Shown: positions 12,272 to 25,690 of the stretch, in pieces
How positions within the stretch are numbered: position 1 is the stretch's first letter
Layout of the letters: each line of letters opens with the position of its first letter
Assembly: GCA_037957365.1 (NCBI GenBank)
Contig: JARHVA010003635.1
Coordinates: 1,218,501 to 1,282,500, forward strand
DNA: 64,000 nt
Reading direction: 5' to 3'
From: Torreya grandis
Lineage: Eukaryota; Streptophyta; Pinopsida; Cupressales; Taxaceae
Made by a program: the position numbers and the translations under genes
Notes under the pieces: generated by a model
Databases searched by the model: none
The model's input: only the letters and a program-made list of their open reading frames with translations
What the model was told of the DNA's origin: nothing

Positions 12272-15200
12272 TGTCTTCTATTGATTTAAGAGAGTTACAA
12301 GGAAATTTTGGTAGAGATTTATTACACCTCGCCAAGGGATGCCAAATAAGAGCCCAATTCCTACTTAAATATAAGTTTTGAAGTATAATATGGAATAATA
12401 TAGGCATGGAAGAGGCCTTTAATGAGTCCAATGTGGTGTAGGATAGTTACAACAAGCCTGCTCCTCATTCTCAAGCATTGACATGCATTCAATAGGTCCA
12501 CTTTAGTGTCTAAGGAATATGTGGAGGCTATAAGTCCATTTTAGTTTACTCAAACCTAAATAGTTCTTAAAATATCTCAATATTCTTTCTTATACTAGTT
12601 ACATAATGCAAATGAGTGTGGATGAGTCTTCTTGAGGCATTGGGCAACCTCAAGGTTATTCAATGCGCATGCTAAAGGGTCTATGAAACTACTCAAAACC
12701 TATCATAATGGATTTAATTTTGGAGTGTTCTCACCCATATGAAAATTACCAATGTTTTAATATGGTTATTCAATGCTTTTGTGCCAACCTTTACCTACTA
12801 TACCTTTATACCTGTAAGATAAGTAGGCCTATTTTCTTGTCCTTCAGTATTGTATATCCATTACTTGAATGTTCATATAGTTTTATTAGGTTCCAAATTA
12901 AATTTATGAGACTTAGATCATATTTATATTACCCCTTATACATATTCATTTATATCTTTCATTTTTTCATTACATGTAATTAAAAATTAGCCTTGTATGA
13001 CTAGGTCAATTGGACTACCTCATAGACTAGCAGTTTGGATAGAAAGAATAGATACACTTATAGTCAATTATATATTCCATATTTAAATTTAATGAGTATA
13101 AAAATTCTTTAGATTACTCTTATAATAGTTTATAACTTTTAGTTAGGCTCTACAACACAATATATTCCTCAAACCCTATAACGTTTCCTTTTTAGGAAGT
13201 GTTTGTATAGTTGTTATACCATTAGGATCTATGAGAATGAGCCCCTATAAGTTGGGAAAAGGATCCAAGTTTTGGATAAGTAACTTATATTCATTTATAT
13301 TCAAATTTATCTAAATCTCTCTAGTCAAGTCACTATTAGGGTTTAAGGAGGTTAAGGAGTGCTTGGGGGTCTTAAGGGCAGCTCAAGGAGATAAAATCTT
13401 GGATATATATACCAATTACACTAAACTCAATCCAATAGACCTTATTTCCTTATATGAAGTTTTGGACTCCTTATACATAATATTCATGTTGTGATGAACA
13501 CTTGAAGATGCCCTTTGTGTGAGGAACATGCCTTTTCAGTGACTCCTCTATGTCTATAGGTGGAATAGTCCACTATAATGTCTTTTCTAGGGACCTAAAC
13601 TAGCCAAAATGGTTTCAAAAAAATTAATAGCCTTCCATAATAATATTTAAATAATTATAACTCCTTAAATGTACTCTAATCTACATTTTCATGACATAGT
13701 GATTGTGGAAGCCATGGATTGGTCTATTTACATGACTAAGCCATTAATCTTAGCCTAAACCTTAAATTTAAAAGGCACTATTACATCATACCCAACCTAA
13801 ATATTACCTTAGGGACCTCAATAGGTAGTAACACTAACATGATACAAATATTCAACCCCTTTTGAGTACATATAGCCATAGATTCTAACACCTATACCTT
13901 TATGCCTATTGAACTAGTCACGGAGGTCAACATGGAGGTTGTTAGTAGGTATGATAAGATGTTATGGACTAATTTTTCCTTCTCAAACTCATTGTGCACA
14001 CAAAAATTCTTAATATCCTTGCTTTTGAGCTCAAACTAGCATTTTTAGGTCCATTCCATACAGATCTACCCTAGCACATGCCAAACAATGGATCATTGTG
14101 ATGCTTAGAGAACCTTAAGAGACATTAAAGGTAATTTACTACTAAATTATCTCATCTAGATTGGATTTGAGACCAAATTCCATCATTGGGTCAATTTTGG
14201 GGTTTGTGGAAGGTTTTAAATGTCTACCATCTTAATAATGGTTCATAGAGTATGGATATCCAAGCCTAGAAAAAATACCATGAATGTGTAGGGAACTTAC
14301 CTCCTCATATTTCATGAATGTGTTGGGTTCCCATGAATATGTTGATTATAGATATGAATGTTAGAAGGTGGTATTAGGGTTGTTTATAATAAGTTATGAA
14401 TGTTTATTTTCTTAATGTTATTTCATAAATATTGGCCCAAAAATGCCAATAAATATTCTATGTAGTTTTATCCCATAGGGAGACTTAAACTTCCCTAGGA
14501 TCTTTGGCCTTGGGCATGCATGTGGTGGAATGGGTGAGCATTTGAAGATGGTTCTTGAAATGATTGTGTGTAAATTAATTGGCTTGAGCAAGGTCTAAAG
14601 GTACTTGAACCAAATTTTTCACTTAGAACATTAGTTTTAGGTCTTAAACACCCTATTACACCTTAAATTTTCCATTTAATTGGTTATAATAGTTTTAAGG
14701 AACCTCAAGATGGTACTGGAGCCTGTGAGAAGATTTATATGATTGACTATGTTGTCTAATTTCCAAGGATTCTAACTATTGGTCTAGGTATTAGACCTCT
14801 ATAGGAGGTTCATAAACCATCAACCATAATTCCTTACTAGAGAAAAAACTTATGGGGGTCTTAAATAGTTTATAGACCTTATATATCATAGGTTCCCTAT
14901 AAACTCACTGTATAATTGTGACAAACAAGCCTTCATCTAAGACAAAACAATGGGTATACTCACTATTTATCTAGCCCAAGTGAACATATGAGTGCCTTTA
15001 ATTGATCATTATGACCATTAGTACCAATTTTTGGGACTTTTTCATGCCCATAAAGTTCCCAAACCACTATTTTGGCCAAAATTGCTTCCAAACTACATGC
15101 TAACTACATACTCATGCATGCAAATTTTGAGTATGGCCTTTGAAATTAACTCATAAGGTATTTATGAACATGGGGTTTTTATCATATTTTTAGGTTCATC

Positions 15201-17094
15201 ATCATATCTAGTTGATAGTTTTCCAACACTACTTTATTTGCATACCCTATCCTTCTCTTAGGCTTAAGTCTCGTGTCTACCTATGTTTGTTTGTCTCTAA
15301 GCCTGCTTAAGTGTTATTCTACCTTCTTAGTGGTAGTATCCATCAAGATTGAATTATTAATAGTAGGAACCTTGAAATTTATTATATTAGCCTTCCCTTT
15401 TAGCTTAGATAAGATGGATACACTGATATAGACTAGTGATGTCACATATAACCACCTATTAGTATGACAGTCTATAAGGATTTATTACTAAGCCTATATA
15501 GGATGAAGGTGACCTATAGAGTGTTTAGAAAATTTTATATGAGGATATCATATCACCATTTAATACTTTAGGATGCACATCCTTTAATTATCATACCAAT
15601 CTTCATGCCCCAGATGGTCTACATAGTGTTCCTTAGGACCCTACTATAATAGCCCTAAAAGGGCTGGTTATAGGTGCACATTTGTACTCTCAATTCACTA
15701 TGTGTCCATATAAGTCTAATAACCCTATGGTTTCAATATTCTAATGTTTCTAATGGAGTGTGGAAGCCACTCTAACATGATCTATCCTTATGAGGAAGGA
15801 TTTATGAATGGAAGAGGATAGTAGTGAAGATATATAAAGTGTAGGGCATGGAAATAGGGGTAACACAATGCAAAAGATAGTGAAAACACAATGAAATTAT
15901 TGTACTTAGCATCCCCCTTTCCCATGAGTAAATGGAGACCCACCTTAATTTTTATATTTTGGCCTTGTTTTTGAACCTCTCTATTATATATTTATGCAAT
16001 TAGCCTTCATAATTTGGGAAATTTGGCATGGTATTCATATAATAATTTTATGGACTAACTATGCTAATGATTTTTTGGAGTTATACATTATGTAGATTCT
16101 TTTGAGACTTATGTAATTTAGAGGAATTTATTTAGGGTTAATTCTTATCAGGTTTTCTTGTTTGATCAATTTATCTAGACATTTTATCTGATAGGTTTCA
16201 TTTTTAGGTTTATGTATTGAACATTTTGTCTAGTAAATTTTTGATGTTTGTTTGTTTTTGTCATTTCATCTATTCAAACTTCAGGTTTTCAAAAAAATTG
16301 TTCCACAATAATTATTTTTTTCAAAAGTTTTGTTTGAAATTTTTTCTATAAATAATTTTTATGAAACAATTCATTCTTATTAGACTTATTTTTTTAGAAT
16401 TTTTGCCATGGATATTTTTTCTAAGAAAAATTAAGTATTTGGACTTTTTGTAATGGAAATTTGTTTCTTAAAGCAAGAGGTAGAACAAGAAGCTAGGATA
16501 GTCTCCTTATGAAGAGAATTTTACAAACCTAGCTCAAGAACATAAAGATGGTATTATATCCATCCATGAGAGAACATATATGACTTGATAATAACTAGAA
16601 TTCTAGGTAGAATAATTAGGGAAGTAAGCAAATACTATGCATATCCTTGTAGGTACATTGGCATAGGTTCAATAACTAGCCTCCAAATTTTAAAATTATT
16701 TGGAAGAATTGTAATTCATGAGAGCTAAGTTATCCCCACATGTGAATAAAACTAACCAATTATTTAATTCTTTGAGAGATGATAGTAGCAAGCTAAAAAT
16801 TGTAGTTGCCTACATAAGAAATAAAATGTATAGTCATATGTACCTTATGACACCACTTTGGGTGTCTAATCCTCTCAATTTAGTTATTATTAAGAAACAA
16901 GAAGCTTGGGAATGGTTATAATCAATTGGGGATTTAATCTCTAAATATCAAACACGTGAGGCCCAAATTCTTCAAATTTTGGATGATCTAAAGTTATCAA
17001 AAGTGAAAGATGCCACATGTAAATTGATTAGCAAGATCAATTTTGATAAACTCATTCTAGAGGCAATTGATAATTTTAAATAGAGTCTACAAGG
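12272..17094 (+). repeat. R1: left copy of a ~4.8-kb direct repeat
   Basis: R1 starts at TGTCTTCTATTGA and matches R2 (22484-22699 plus 29545-34088) from end to end. Matching blocks include the first 220 bases, the region beginning AATAGG(T/A)CCACTTT, and the gag-like reading frame near 16480-17094. By eye the copies are about 83-85 percent identical. R1 stops at the 5' end of the LINE, and R2 starts at the LINE's 3' end. From about 12.3 to 15.9 kb no gene is recognised. From 15897 (TGTACTTAGC) R1 contains the same sequence as the inverted arms at 32967 and 60865. Confidence 0.85.
16480..17094 (+). pseudogene. Coiled-coil-like, gag-like reading frame, 5' part (R1 copy)
   Basis: An open segment at 16718-16921 and its continuation carry words such as NKTNQLFNSLRD, EAWEWL and SKVKDA. 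The same protein is seen in R2 (about 33480-34440) and antisense at 39830-40278 with 59864-60110. Composition is Lys/Leu/Asn-rich and helical in character. I do not recognise a named domain; a structural Gag-type role is inference. In this copy the frame is cut where the LINE begins. Confidence 0.45.
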
Positions 17095-17099
17095 TTGAC

Positions 17100-17560
17100 T
17101 ACCTCCCTATTAATCTAGATGATGTTTTTCTAGAGGAGTAATGCTTTGAGGACCACTCCTCAAAGGAGTATGTGGTTATTCTTACTGATGCCCCTATTTA
17201 TAAAAATACTACTCACACTACCTTACCTAGAAACATGGTAAACAAGAATTTTGTTGATGTTATATGGATGGCTATCTCTCAAAAGAAAGTGGAGTCTACT
17301 CGTCCCATGAAGGAGATGGAACTATCAGATGGTGATCCTTTAGAAAAAAAGAAACATGAAAGGGTAGACAATTGGATGTCCAAAAGGGAAGGTAAAAGAC
17401 TTAAAATAGACTCAAGGCTAGCCCAAGTTAAAAACACACCACCTAAGGAGAAAAAAAAAGTTGTCTAAAGAGATGCATCACAATGTACAAGAACCCCCAA
17501 CAAAAAATAAGGGCAAGGAAAATAAAGTCCCAAACTATTTTAATATGTTTTAAAATAGTG
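17100..17560 (+). pseudogene. LINE ORF1 C-terminal remnant
   Basis: A 98-codon open segment (17172-17468) ends in a Lys-rich tail (PPKEKKKVV). It is preceded in frame by LDDVFLEE before a stop. It sits just upstream of the endonuclease, where plant LINE ORF1 ends. The position and basic composition suggest the C-terminus of the RNA-binding ORF1 protein. The zinc-knuckle part expected upstream is absent, consistent with 5' truncation at about 17095. Confidence 0.5.
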
Positions 17561-17615
17561 GGGCTAAGCCCAATGGTCAATATAATTTACCCCTAATCAC
17601 TCCCCCTAATTATGC

Positions 17616-18470
17616 ATGTGGATTTTTAGTTGGAATGTGAGAGGTTTATAATCATTGAATAGAAATCTTGTGGTAAGACAGTTTAGATTCTTGAGAAACA
17701 ATCTTGATTTTCTCTTCCTGCAAGAAGTAAAGGCTATCAGTACTTATATTTCCATAGTTTTGAAATATATATGGCCTAATTCACCCCATTTCTATATTAA
17801 CAATCATATAGGTAAAGGGGGGCCTTTATCTGGATTAGCCCTGTTTGGAAAGAGTACATTGTTGACCATGGTGTTTCTCTCTGTAATAGAGTAGTTTGGG
17901 TTTTGATAGAATCTCAGAACTAGACCTTTGGCTTATGTAACATATATTCCCCTCATGAATATAGGGGAGAGCTGACTCATGGAATTGTTTATACACCAAT
18001 GTTTAAAATATCCCCTAGATATTTTGGGGAGACTTCAATATGGTGGAAGATAGAGAAGACAAAATTGTATGTGACCACCTAACATGGAAAGGTAATGAAT
18101 TCTTTTTTTTGTCTAAGTTAAAAATAATTTATAGAATTGATGATCCTCTCTTGAAGGGTAAGAGCCTTAGTAGAGGAATCTGATATACTTGGTCTAATAA
18201 TTAGATTAGTAATAGAAGGTAGTACTCAAGGTTGAATAGATTCTATTTGAGCATGGAGTCATTAGCAGTGGTTACAATCATAAATGTTAATGTGGTAACT
18301 ATGTTACCATTTACTATGTATGACCACCACCATATTGAAATGACATTTTGGTTGGTCAATGAGGAGAAGAAAGAATCATCAGAGTTTAAAGGATTGTATA
18401 AATTTAATGTCTCACATCTAGCTAACAGGGTATGTATTGATGGTCTGCAAGCTACCTGAAATATTGGTAA
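17616..18470 (+). pseudogene. LINE ORF2: endonuclease domain, broken
   Basis: The order of motifs is that of the exonuclease-endonuclease-phosphatase fold. WNVRGL is at 17631 (Asn of the active site), LQEVK at 17718 (metal-binding Glu), GDFNMVED at 18028, TWSN near 18187, SRLNRFYLS near 18226, and DHHHIE at 18322 (usually DHxPI). In a live element this domain nicks the target DNA to prime reverse transcription. Stops follow GL at 17649 and interrupt the domain elsewhere, and at least one frameshift is needed between 17894 and 18028. Confidence 0.85.
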
Positions 18471-18869
18471 ACTCATCTATAATTATAGTATGATGATTAC
18501 CAAAAAAAATTCAAGAACCTATGGATAGATCAAAGATAGAAAATGTAGAAAGATTACAAGAGATACTCAAGAAAATCTCATTCAACTGGAAGGCCTATTG
18601 TAATTTGACCCATCTAATAGGGATCTTTTTGAAGAGCTTAACCTTCTAAAACACCAAGCTAGTCAGACACAATAGTACATCACTAAATGGGTATAGGTCC
18701 ATTTTAGGCTAACTTGTATTAAGCTCAAAGATATAGGGTCCAAATTCTTCTTCAAGTTTTTTAAAATTAAACACACTAAAAGCAAAATTAAAGAAATTGA
18801 AGTCAATGGCAGGACTATGTAGGATGCTACTAGTTAAAATATGTTTTTTTTGAGTTTTAATCCAACCTT

Positions 18870-19870
18870 TTCCACTCAAATGGGTCTAGTATTTGTATTA
18901 AATATAATAGATCTTTGTGTGAGGCATGCATCCCTATGAAGGTTTTGCAAACCCATGTGTCTTCTCTAGAATCTATCATATCACTATATGAAGTCATAAT
19001 TATTATTGGTTCATTAAATGAAGATAAGGCTGTTATGTTGGATGGATTCCCCATATAATTATATGAAGTCAAAAAGGAATGGATTGCCAAAGACTATTTG
19101 GAGATATTTAATGAGGCCATTATTTTTGACACTCTTGGCCTAGACATTAATAGAGGGGTGATTAATCTTATCCTGAAGGATGGTAACCTAAATTCAATTT
19201 ATAATTAGAGACCAATTACCCTCCTTAATGTCTCCTATAAGATTTTGGCAAAAAATATTGCAAGGAGATTGTCTTCACTTTTTCCCTCTATCATTTCTAA
19301 GACTTAGACTAGCTTTGTTGAAGGGAGATACATTTTGGATAATCTAATAACAAGCTAGGAAGGTATGTACTAGGAAAGATATTAAAACTAGGATGTTGGT
19401 ATGATATTGCTTGATTTTTGAGAAATCATATGATGGAATTGAATGGCCCTTCACTGAGATAATGTTGCATGCCTTTGTGTTTCAAGATAGATTCTACATA
19501 ATGGTAAATGTCCTCTTCAAGGATGCCTTAACTATCATTAAAGTCAATGGTGAACTAACAGACTCCCTTATGTTTCAATGGTCCATAAGGTAAGGATGTT
19601 TTATTTCCCCATCACTCATTGTTTTCACAGTAGATGCATTACACTACCTTCTTAGGTTCACAGACATTAGACCTCTGGTCAATGATATCTCACTTCTAAA
19701 TAATGAGCCGTTAATTGATGTCTTATTTGCTAATGATATATATCTATTTGTTACCTTGGATAAAAATAATTTGGATTAGGTGGAAATGATGATTGATATC
19801 TATTGTTCTGCCTCTAGATATAAAGTTGCAATGTGAAAATAACACATTTTGGGGTGGAATGATTAGCCAC
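18870..19870 (+). pseudogene. LINE ORF2: reverse transcriptase domain, broken
   Basis: RPITLLNVSYKILAK (about 19210) and the following TSFVEGRYI are the fingers motifs of LINE RT. FEKSYDGIEW near 19420 corresponds to the motif A Asp region. An IR-stop-GC near 19585 corresponds to IRQGCPLSP, with Gln changed to a stop. The catalytic motif reads FAND at 19726-19737 where FADD is expected, so one metal-binding Asp is lost. Stops and frameshifts are numerous, so the enzyme is dead. Confidence 0.85.
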
Positions 19871-21830
19871 CTGATTGGTTGGTAACTTTTGGATGGAAAT
19901 GGAAAGGACCTGATGAGATGGTCAAATACTTAGGGATTCCATTTTCCATAACCTCATCTTTCAAAATTATGTGGGAATGGGTCTTTGATAAAATAAACAA
20001 GAAATTTATCAAATGGTAGGGTCACCTTCTATCTCTACTTGGTAGGATCCGAGTATGCTAGATAATTATTTCTTCATAGAGTGTATAGTATGTCTCCTAC
20101 TAGCTATTTGTTAAGACATAATTAATATTTGCCACATAATTATAATATATTTCCTATGGTCATATGGGAAAGGAGGTAAGAAAAGGCATGTTTTATTGTG
20201 GTAATTCTTCTTGAAACCCAAAAGCATTGGTGGACTAGGATTAAAGAACCTTCAGCTATAAGGAATAACTCTGGTATTTAAATGGATTTTCAGGACCTCC
20301 ATTAGGAATGAGACTTGGAAAATTATTGTTAGATAGAATATCTTGAGAGGATATATAAAATAAAATCCAACTAGAAAGGATTAAATATTATTGATTTGCT
20401 CTTATGGCCTTCACAATCAAATTTGTTAGATCTCCTATAGTTGCATCCATTTGGTCTACTTGGGATTCAGCCAAGCCTTTCATTACTATAAAACAAATAT
20501 TCAATTGGTTTGAGACTTTGTGTTAAGGATATAGATCTATTTGGTGGAATTTGAGTGTTAATAGGACTCTGCTATCCCTCACCAAGGGATGTTCTACCTT
20601 TGACTAGTACACCAAAGGATTGAGGAGTTTTAAGGATTTCTACTCCAATGGGAGTTGGGCCTCATGGTCAAAGCTCAAAGATAGATTCTAATTCCTATAT
20701 TCTAAACAAAGAACATACACCTTACTCCAAACTACCTTCAAAGGGAAAAATAATGTGGTTTTTTTGGAAGATGAGGTTGAGTTCTAGGATAGTGTGAAGT
20801 GGAAGAAAGGTCCACCTTTGATTGAGTATTCAACTTAGATGATCTATGAGAATCTATCATTTTCTAATGTCCCTTACCTCACCCTTAACCATATTTGGTA
20901 TATGTCCTTTACATGTTTGGTCCTTCAGGTTTGTGGTGATATGATCCTCTTGTCTTGAACCTAAAAACTCTTGATTTTGTTGGTTGTTAATGTTTAAAAT
21001 GTTGGATGTGGATTCTATTTTGAATAACTATGTTATTGCTAATATTTTTTTATCCTTTTATTATGATGTTGAGTTTATTAAGCATGTATTTTATCTCTAT
21101 TTATATGTTGCTAAACTTTGGAAAAGATGTCTTAAGCCTTAGGATACTATTTTTGGGTATGAGCTTGGATGGTTAAATATTTTTTTTGGTTATGCATGTC
21201 CTAAACTTAAATTCCATTATTTTTTCCAAAAATTATGGCTTGTATTCTCTATTGAAATTATTTGGTTTTTATGAAAGCAAAGGAATATTGATGTGTTTCA
21301 AGGTAAGTCTAGAGTGCTTACTAACTTCACTTTTGAAGTCATCCTTTGTTTTGTGTCCTTGAAAATTTTTCTCTACTTGAAAATTCCACATGATCATCTC
21401 GATAAGTTTCAAAGGACAAGCCTACTCAATATTACACTAGACTACCTACTATATATAAGTGGCTACCCCAGATTGGGCCTACATCCAAATTGGGTTATGT
21501 CCCACTTGATGACAATTGAGGTCAAGATTTATGAATTTGAATGGGATTACACCAGAGATGCCTATTTCAACCAAGTTGATAATCCTATGAAGAAATGGAT
21601 CACACCATTTGAGTCTAACAAAAATGGAATTAGAGAATGGGTAGCTACAAATGAGAATGCTCTATAGGATTTATGCAATGAGGAACAAGGTAGTTATATT
21701 ATAAGAAAGGCCATGGAAGCATTCACTCCATTTGACTTGAATCTCTTTCTAGAAATTAGGGATAAGAATGCATTGGCAGCCCCTTCTTCTTGGGGTCCTT
21801 TTCCAGAGGTTTCTATTTAAGGGCATAAGA
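19871..21830 (+). pseudogene. LINE ORF2: C-terminal region and zf-RVT-like tail
   Basis: After the RT come YLGIPF and KINKKFIKW (about 19930-20020), the usual plant LINE thumb/connection words. Near 21190-21300 a segment with WFLWKQRN followed by VFQGKS matches the WxxWKxRNxxxFxGK ending of plant ORF2 proteins. A 124-codon open segment (21293-21667) starts inside this tail and continues with few stops to about 21820. Its latter part is not recognised and is the longest uninterrupted frame in the LINE. Confidence 0.65.
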
Positions 21831-22483
21831 AGTTATCTAGAAATAAGTTTATGATAACATAAACATCTTATCTGACAACTTAGAGAAGATGATCGAAGGT
21901 GGTGGATCAGTGGACATTGAAGAAATTTTTAATAATATGAAGCATAATAATATGAGAGTACTTTTGGCTAAATTTGACCTTTAGCCTACCAATATGACCT
22001 CAGGACATAACCAGATGGTGGATCAGAGTGATAAAATATTATTAGAGGGGCATGATTTGAATGGCTCAAATGGATACTATGATGGGGAAGTCACTACTTT
22101 CAATAGGGTGATTGACCCATATCTATGATCCTACCACTTATGGGGTGGCCTTTGTTTATTAGTTGGTGTTTTTTGTTTTCTATTGAACTAATGGTTCTGC
22201 TATTATTTTTTCATCATCTACCTATTTGGCACCATTCTTGATATTATTGGTGTTCCTTCATTGGTTTCCTAGTTGGTGTCATTACTGTTGTTACTAATTT
22301 TTCCCCTTTTTTTGGGCTACCTATTTGGAGCTAGTTTATTTTGACTTTTGATTACTATGACTACTGGTGGGGAATGCCCCACTATTTCTTTTTTTCTACT
22401 AGATACTATGTATATTTTTGGCATATATGATGCATCTATTAGTAATTGTCCTTCAATATATATTTAATTTTTTTTTTTGAAAA
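21831..22483 (+). other. LINE 3' untranslated region
   Basis: No coding signal. The sequence is T-rich and ends in an 11-base T-run and GAAAA just before R2 begins at TGTCTTC (22484). Confidence 0.6.
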
Positions 22484-22699
22484 TGTCTTCTATTGATTCA
22501 AGAGAGTTACAAGGAAATTTTGGTAGAGATTTGTTACACCTAGCCAAGGGATGGCAAAGAAGATCTCAAATCCTACTTAAATATAAGGTTTGAATTATAA
22601 AAGGTAAGATTATAGGTGTGGAAGAGGCCTTTAATGAGGCCAATGTGGCATAGGGTAGTTCCAACAAGCCTACCCATTCTCAAGTATTGACATGCATTC
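22484..22699 (+). repeat. R2: right copy of the direct repeat, first fragment
   Basis: Matches 12272-12494 of R1 closely. It is interrupted at GACATGCATTC by element A2; the repeat resumes at 29545 with AATAGG. Confidence 0.85.
22695..22699. repeat. Target site duplication of element A2 (left)
   Basis: CATTC here and at 29540-29544. The uninterrupted site in R1 reads GCATTCAATAGG near 12490, which serves as the empty site. Confidence 0.9.
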
Positions 22700-23905
22700 T
22701 ATATTCATATAAAATGTGAAATTTGGTAACTTGAGTATGGCTAATGACACCCGATCCATAGGTCCATCTTACTTGGTCTCATGACCCTCATAAGTCTATT
22801 TTAATTGATTCTTAGTCATCTATAGCCTCTTATACTAAACCCTTGTATACCCAAATTTTTCTTTCCATGCTTAATCCATCCCCTTAGTCCCTTTAATCAT
22901 GGACAACAATGTCCAAACTTGGACTCTAGCACTGAAACCTAGGGTGTCCTATTTTTTAAACTATTATCTAAGTGCATTTTGTCTTTTAATGGTCATATTA
23001 TTCTTAATATTTATTATAATTCATGTTAGCCTAACAAAAATTCATTTAACCCATGATCATTAAATCCCCTATAAAATGACATACAAAGTCTATTTAGAAG
23101 GGTTGACACTCATTTATAAGAGAGAAGTAAGAATACCAACAAGACCACTCAAGAAATTTTTCATATTCTCTACATACATCCATCCAATAGTATTGCAAGC
23201 TTATTCAAACCTTTATACTAGTCCCTAGTCATTCCATGTACACCCATTTTCACATTTACTTGCATTTTCATCACACTATTTCACCAAGCACTTTAATGGG
23301 AGAACTAAATAAAGCTTGATCCCTCCTTAGAGTATTGGTATGTAGGTAGCATGCCCACACATGGGGTGTGAAGTGCATCTAGAGTATCTTTTACAAACTA
23401 ACCCCTTCTCTCCTTTCTCTAAAGTTTGCATTAAAGTTCAAGCACAAAGAGGACCTAGGGTATTGAATACTAAATCAAAAACACAATAAGATATATGAAC
23501 TTTTAGACTTTAATATTTCATAGGTAGGTTCACACAAGATTGATGCACAAAACCCAAAAAGCTTAGATCACTAGGACAATAGTGTCGAGATAAGACTACA
23601 ACACTAGAACCTAGGGTGTCCCACTTTTGTCTCTCTTGTCCAATAAATAAATGAACTCTAGATTCCTATTTTTGATTGTCTCCCAAGCCTACACATAGAT
23701 TTATAGACCCTATATCAATCAAAATAGCACATAATTAGATAAGTTTAGTTTCTCTCTCTCACTACTATTTTTAGAAAAATAAATAATGCAACTAAATAAC
23801 ACAAATTAGTAGCTTAATTATGTATATTATTTATTGATTTTATCATACTCTAGACCCTTTATTATTGAATAATTAAACATCTAATTTCATAAAAATAATA
23901 AAACT
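22700..23905 (+). repeat. 5' LTR of element A2
   Basis: Colinear with 28335-29539. The expected TG start has become TA (22700) and the CA end has become CT (23905), while the other copy keeps TG...CA. By eye the pair is about 87 percent identical in the first 250 bases. Confidence 0.9.
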
Positions 23906-23917
23906 TTTGGTGAACTC
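23906..23917 (+). other. Primer-binding-site-like sequence of A2
   Basis: TTTGGTGAACTC directly follows the 5' LTR, matching the site in A1. Confidence 0.55.
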
Positions 23918-23928
23918 ATTCAGATATT

Positions 23929-24360
23929 TGGATCATGTTCTTTGATGGTTTCTAATGTGCATCTAGTGTAATGGAAGGCATTATCTTTGTCAATCCTTTT
24001 GGTCACACAATTCCTATAGCATACCGATTAAGTTTTTCCTACACCAACAACATAGTAGAATATGAAGCACTTATCTTAGGAGTATTATCTACCCAATCCC
24101 TCCAAATCAAATCTTTTTAAGTCTTTTATGATTCCCAACTTGTGTTCAATGAATTCAATGATGTTTATCAAACAAAAGAAGAACACCTTATCCCATATCA
24201 TAACTTGGTATAGTGCATATGTCATCATAATTCAACTAGTTTTCTATTGAGAGCATCCTTAGAAAAGACAACAAACACGTAGATATAATGGCCAGTGTTG
24301 CATCTCTAATTCCCATCAACATCAATGATGATCAAGCAATCTTTATAATTAAATGATTAC
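23929..24360 (+). pseudogene. pol: Gypsy RNase H domain, broken (A2)
   Basis: The translation begins WIMFFDG (the catalytic Asp segment, usually FFDGA). Then come EGIIFVNPFG, the YTNNIVEYEALILG motif with its Glu, and YDSQLVFNE (usually GDSQLV, catalytic Asp present). It ends with a MASVASLIP-like segment near 24290-24330. It would degrade template RNA in reverse transcription. Several stops (after DG, in IKSF, after NLV) and frame changes break it. The missing RT upstream is a clean loss in this copy. Confidence 0.85.
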
Positions 24361-24569
24361 AATCACCATCAATATCCAACATAGATTTGAAAGCTCTTTC
24401 CATCTTAGTTACTACATGAATTTTTTTAACCCTAGAATGGTTCTCTAACATTTATAACTTTATAAAAAAATCTATTACACCAGACACTTTCTCCCAGAAT
24501 GACAAACATAAGTTATAAAAATAAGAAATCCATTATGTAATCATTGGTAGGGACCTTTTTAAATGATCT

Positions 24570-25690
24570 TTCAATAGACACTTACTACAATGCTTAACCT
24601 TAGTAGAAGCCAAAATTTCTCTAAATCAAATACATGATAGTGAATGTGGTGGTCACTTTAGCAAAAAAACCATGTCACACAAATTACTTCAGCAAGCGTA
24701 ATACTAGCCTACCATGGAAGATGAATTTGTAAAATATGTGAATCTATGTGATAAATGTTAACGACATAGTAATCTACAACATACACCATCACAAAAATTA
24801 TAGCCTATCATCTCTTCATGGGCATTCATGTTATGGGGATTTGATCTCATTAAAAAAATTAACCTTGAATCCACCGATGGACATAAATTCATAATCACAA
24901 CTACATAATACTTTACCAAATGGGTGGAAGAAGTTCCTCTTCAATCTACCATAGGTGAAAACATTTGTTGTTTTATAATGACTCATATTATATCACATTT
25001 TGGCCTAATGGTAGCTATGATTTTTTACAATGGAACATCATTCAAGAATAAAACTATAAAAAAAAATTTACCAAATACAAAATTAAGCACACAATCTCCA
25101 CTCCATATTATGCACAAGGAAACGGTCAAGTAAAAGCTACTAATAAAACTATCAATAGCATTTTGAGCAAAACAATGACAAAATTTGGAGATGATTGACA
25201 CAATAAACTAGTTTTAGCATTATGGGCCTATCACATAAGTATATGTATGCCCATAAGAGCTACTCTTTATTCACTTATTTATGGCACATAAGTAGTTTTA
25301 CCATTGGAATTATAAATCCCATCTCTTTGTGTCTCCCTTAAAGGTATTCTCACTGATGAGCAGTATTGTGAAAAGCATCTACACCAGTTTGAACAATTAG
25401 ACCATACATGCATTCAAGCTATATAACACCTCATAATATACCAATAATGTATACAATGATCCTACAACAAATTAGTTCACACCAAATAATTTGAAGTTAG
25501 TTATCTTGTTCTCAAAGAAAACCTTCACAATGTCAATGCTAAATAATAAATCAAAGGAAAATTTAAACCAAATTGGATAGGTCCATATATTATTACCAAA
25601 AATCTTAGCCCTAAAGTGTATCATCTAGCCTCACTTGAAAGAAATAAACTCAAAAACCCAATACATATTATGAATCTATGATATTCCATG
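24570..25690 (+). pseudogene. pol: Gypsy integrase, broken, catalytic triad lost (A2)
   Basis: The HHCC zinc region is present (CGGHF then CDKC, about 24650-24765). The core starts with LWGFDLI near 24835 (first catalytic Asp kept) and continues through FTKWVEEVPL. The second catalytic position reads FYNGTSF near 25025 instead of TDNGTSF (Asp to Tyr). The third reads GNGQVKATNK near 25115 (Glu to Lys). The C-terminal part to about 25690 carries WIGPYIITK and VYHLASL words. A frameshift near 25070 and several stops are present. Integrase inserts the cDNA into chromosomes; this one cannot be active. Confidence 0.88.

Larger units (their letters stand above)
17095..22483 (+). mobile_element. LINE (plant L1-type non-LTR retrotransposon), 5'-truncated
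   Basis: About 5.4 kb containing the end of an ORF1-like frame, an apurinic-type endonuclease, a reverse transcriptase with several classic motifs, and the C-terminal tail usual in plant LINE ORF2. The 3' end is a T-run (22468-22478) followed by GAAAA, which looks like a LINE tail with a decayed poly(A). There are no LTRs. It lies exactly between the two copies of the R repeat. All frames are broken. Confidence 0.85.

Noticed and set aside
18232..18476. Overlapping plus and minus open frames in the LINE
   Set aside because: The plus frame is part of the endonuclease; the minus frame is its shadow.
12272..22483. R1 plus LINE as one giant LINE with a 4.8-kb 5' untranslated region
   Set aside because: R2 continues past the point where R1 stops with a different, frame-consistent sequence, so the join at 17095 looks secondary.
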